NCBI GenBank assembly: GCA_023401045.1
Contig: JAEXEM010000340.1
Span: 1-8,900, forward strand
Source: Actinomycetes bacterium
Lineage (GTDB): Bacteria; Actinomycetota; Actinomycetes; Actinomycetales; Cellulomonadaceae
Direction of reading: 5' to 3'
DNA length: 8,900 nt
Shown here: piece by piece, positions 7,635-8,900 of the stretch
Layout: each line of letters opens with the position of its first letter
How positions within the stretch are numbered: position 1 is the first letter of the stretch
Position numbers and translations under genes: made by a program
The notes under the pieces: model-generated
Database searches by the model: none
Told to the model about the DNA's origin: nothing
What the model saw: only the letters and a program-made list of their open reading frames with translations

Positions 7635-8705
7635 GTGACGTCCCCCCACGCGCGTGCCGGCGCGCTCGCGCGTCGTCTCGCGGCGTGGTCGGCGCAGCCG
7701 CCGCTGCCGGTCGCGGTCGGGCTCATGGCGCTCGTGGTCCTCGTCGCGGGCGGCGTCGAGCTGTGGCCGGGACTCGTCGCACCGTCCGCGTTCGTCCTCG
7801 TCCTGCTCGTCGGCGGGTTCGTGCTGCGCTGGCGGGCGCTCGTCGCGCTCGCCGTGCTCGTCGTCGTCCTCACCGGGGTGCTCGCGCTCAGCGCCGACGT
7901 GGTCGACGTCGGGCAGGGCACGGTCATCCTGCTCGCGTGCGCCGCCGTGCTCGTCTTCGGTCTCGACCGGCAGCGGATCGGCCTGCAGGGGGCACCCGGT
8001 GCGCTCATGCTCGTCGACCTCCGCGACCGGCTGACGGCCGGTGGTCGGCTGCCCGTGCTGCCCGGCGGGTGGGAGGCGGGCGCGGAGGTGCGCTCGGCGC
8101 ACGGTGCCGCGTTCTCCGGCGACTTCGTCGTCGCGCACCGCAGGGCCGATCTCTTCGAGACCGTCCTCGTCGACGTCTCCGGCAAGGGGCAGGCCGCCGG
8201 TGTGCGGGCGCTGCAGCTCCAGGGGGCGCTGTCCGGGCTGCTCGGGGCGCTGCCGCCCGAGCAGTTCCTGCCCGCGGCGAACACCTACCTCGTCGGGCAG
8301 GAGTGGGACGAGGGGTTCGCGACCGCGGTCCACCTCGCGCTCGACCTCACGACCGGCCGGTACCGCATCGCGTCGGCGGGGCACCTGCCGCCGGCGGTGC
8401 TGCACGCCGGGTCCGGGCGCATCGACCTCGTCGACGCCTCCGGCGGGGTCGCCCTCGGCGTGCTCGACGACATGACCCCGGGCTCCGCGACCGGGGTGCT
8501 GGGCCGCGGCGACGCGCTCGTGCTCTACACCGACGGTCTCGTCGAGGCCCCGCACCGTGACGTCGACCAGGGCATCGACCGGCTGCTCGGCGTGGTCGAG
8601 GCCGTCGTCGCGGCACGGTCCGGCAGCGCGCACGAGGTGCTCGCCGGGGTGCGGGCCGCCGAGGACGACGACCGTGCCGTCGTCGTGCTGCGACGCCGCG
8701 CCTGA
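7635..8705 (+). CDS. Membrane-anchored SpoIIE/PP2C-type protein phosphatase
   Basis: 356 residues. The first about 110 form up to four hydrophobic helices (about 26-44, 48-64, 67-87, 96-110) with short loops and no recognisable sensor domain. The rest is a cytoplasmic SpoIIE/RsbU-like PP2C domain: SGDFVV with metal ligand D163, DVSGKGQAAG with D180, ASAGHLPP at 247-253, LYTDGLVEA with D300, and the terminal EDDDRAVVVL with the metal-binding DD at 345-346. All metal-binding acidic residues are present, so it should be an active Mg/Mn-dependent serine/threonine phosphatase. Family members usually dephosphorylate anti-sigma-factor antagonists (STAS proteins). No STAS, anti-sigma kinase or sigma factor gene is in this window, so the target is unknown. 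The GTG start is supported by TACCCT 6 nt upstream. Only 28 bp separate its stop from the MGMT-like gene. Confidence 0.93.
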   Translation: MTSPHARAGALARRLAAWSAQPPLPVAVGLMALVVLVAGGVELWPGLVAPSAFVLVLLVGGFVLRWRALVALAVLVVVLTGVLALSADVVDVGQGTVILLACAAVLVFGLDRQRIGLQGAPGALMLVDLRDRLTAGGRLPVLPGGWEAGAEVRSAHGAAFSGDFVVAHRRADLFETVLVDVSGKGQAAGVRALQLQGALSGLLGALPPEQFLPAANTYLVGQEWDEGFATAVHLALDLTTGRYRIASAGHLPPAVLHAGSGRIDLVDASGGVALGVLDDMTPGSATGVLGRGDALVLYTDGLVEAPHRDVDQGIDRLLGVVEAVVAARSGSAHEVLAGVRAAEDDDRAVVVLRRRA

Positions 8706-8720
8706 CGGTGCGGGCCGACG

Positions 8721-8726
8721 TACCCT
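8721..8726 (+). promoter_or_regulatory. -10 box of the MGMT-like gene (leaderless)
   Basis: TACCCT, 7 nt before the GTG at 8734, with no Shine-Dalgarno in between. It suggests the MGMT-like gene has its own promoter inside the 28-bp gap after the phosphatase gene rather than depending only on read-through. Confidence 0.6.
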
Positions 8727-8733
8727 CCACGAC

Positions 8734-8900
8734 GTGAGCACCCCCGAGGCACCCGGGCCCGACGGGTTCGTCGCGCAGGTGCACGCCCTCGTGCGCACGG
8801 TGCCGCCGGGCCGTGTCATCACCTACGGCCTCGTCGCCGAGGTGCTCGCCGACCGGGCGCGGGCCGCGGGCGGCAGGGCGCGGGGCGGGGCGCGTCAGGT
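8734..8900 (+). CDS. MGMT / alkyltransferase-like DNA-binding protein (C-terminus beyond right edge)
   Basis: Only the first 55 codons are present. From about residue 11 the sequence matches the DNA-binding domain of O6-alkylguanine-DNA alkyltransferases: FVAQVHALVRTVPPGRVITYGLVAEVLA, with the ARQV phrase at the window edge where the family has G/A-RQVG. The short N-terminus without the extra domain of full-length Ogt suggests a stand-alone alkyltransferase-like protein, which binds alkylated guanine and hands it to nucleotide excision repair. Whether the active-site cysteine (PCHR) is present or replaced cannot be seen. An Ala/Arg/Gly-rich insertion (ADRARAAGGRARGGA) between helix and ARQV is longer than usual. 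The GTG start follows TACCCT by 7 nt. Confidence 0.88.
   Translation, partial: MSTPEAPGPDGFVAQVHALVRTVPPGRVITYGLVAEVLADRARAAGGRARGGARQ

Noticed and set aside
3624..8705. A stop-free plus-strand frame of about 5 kb that would encode a 1,693-residue protein
   Set aside because: It runs antisense to the M13 peptidase and acetyltransferase genes and across intergenic hairpins. Only its last 356 codons (from 7635) are a real gene. Stop-poor frames are expected at this G+C content.

Overview
The window is a chromosomal stretch from a very high-GC actinobacterium (well over 70 % G+C by eye, with strong G/C bias at third codon positions). A Cellulomonas-like Micrococcales member is my best guess. 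The gene content supports this: a mycothiol-dependent nitroreductase (Rv2466c) homologue, a Mycobacterium-type RpiB, a Zmp1/PepO-type M13 peptidase, an Eis-family acetyltransferase, and several start codons 6-7 nt downstream of a -10-like hexamer, as expected of leaderless mRNAs. I see no mobile element, CRISPR array, tRNA, rRNA or biosynthetic cluster. This is an ordinary housekeeping region with a few regulatory details worth a look.

Layout. 1-2196 (-): aminopeptidase N (pepN), cut by the left edge. 2197-2419: divergent intergenic region with an inverted repeat just before the ribosome binding site of the next gene. 2420-3025 (+): single-cysteine (CPWA) DsbA-fold nitroreductase. It overlaps by ATGA a small membrane-anchored six-cysteine protein (3022-3552, DUF6636-like). 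3553-3641: convergent gap with a perfect 16-bp stem terminator. 3642-5627 (-): M13 zinc metallopeptidase. A 64-bp divergent gap follows with back-to-back promoter candidates. 5692-6144 (+): rpiB. 6145-6236: convergent gap with two hairpins flanking G10 and G12 tracts. 6237-7481 (-): Eis-like N-acetyltransferase. A 153-bp divergent gap carries a perfect 21-bp tandem repeat. 7635-8705 (+): membrane-anchored SpoIIE/PP2C-type phosphatase. 8734-8900 (+): start of an MGMT/alkyltransferase-like DNA-binding protein, cut by the right edge.

How the genes relate. From memory of M. tuberculosis, pepN (Rv2467), the mycothiol nitroreductase (Rv2466c) and rpiB (Rv2465c) are neighbours in the same relative orientations. 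The window therefore looks like that conserved core with the DUF6636-like gene and the M13 peptidase lying between nitroreductase and rpiB. The DNA glycosylase gene (Rv2464c) that follows rpiB in M. tuberculosis is missing here. The two metallopeptidases suggest peptide turnover, the nitroreductase thiol-redox or detoxification, and RpiB the pentose phosphate pathway. The Eis-like enzyme, the phosphatase and the MGMT-like protein have no evident common pathway. No previously undescribed multi-gene system can be supported from this sequence.
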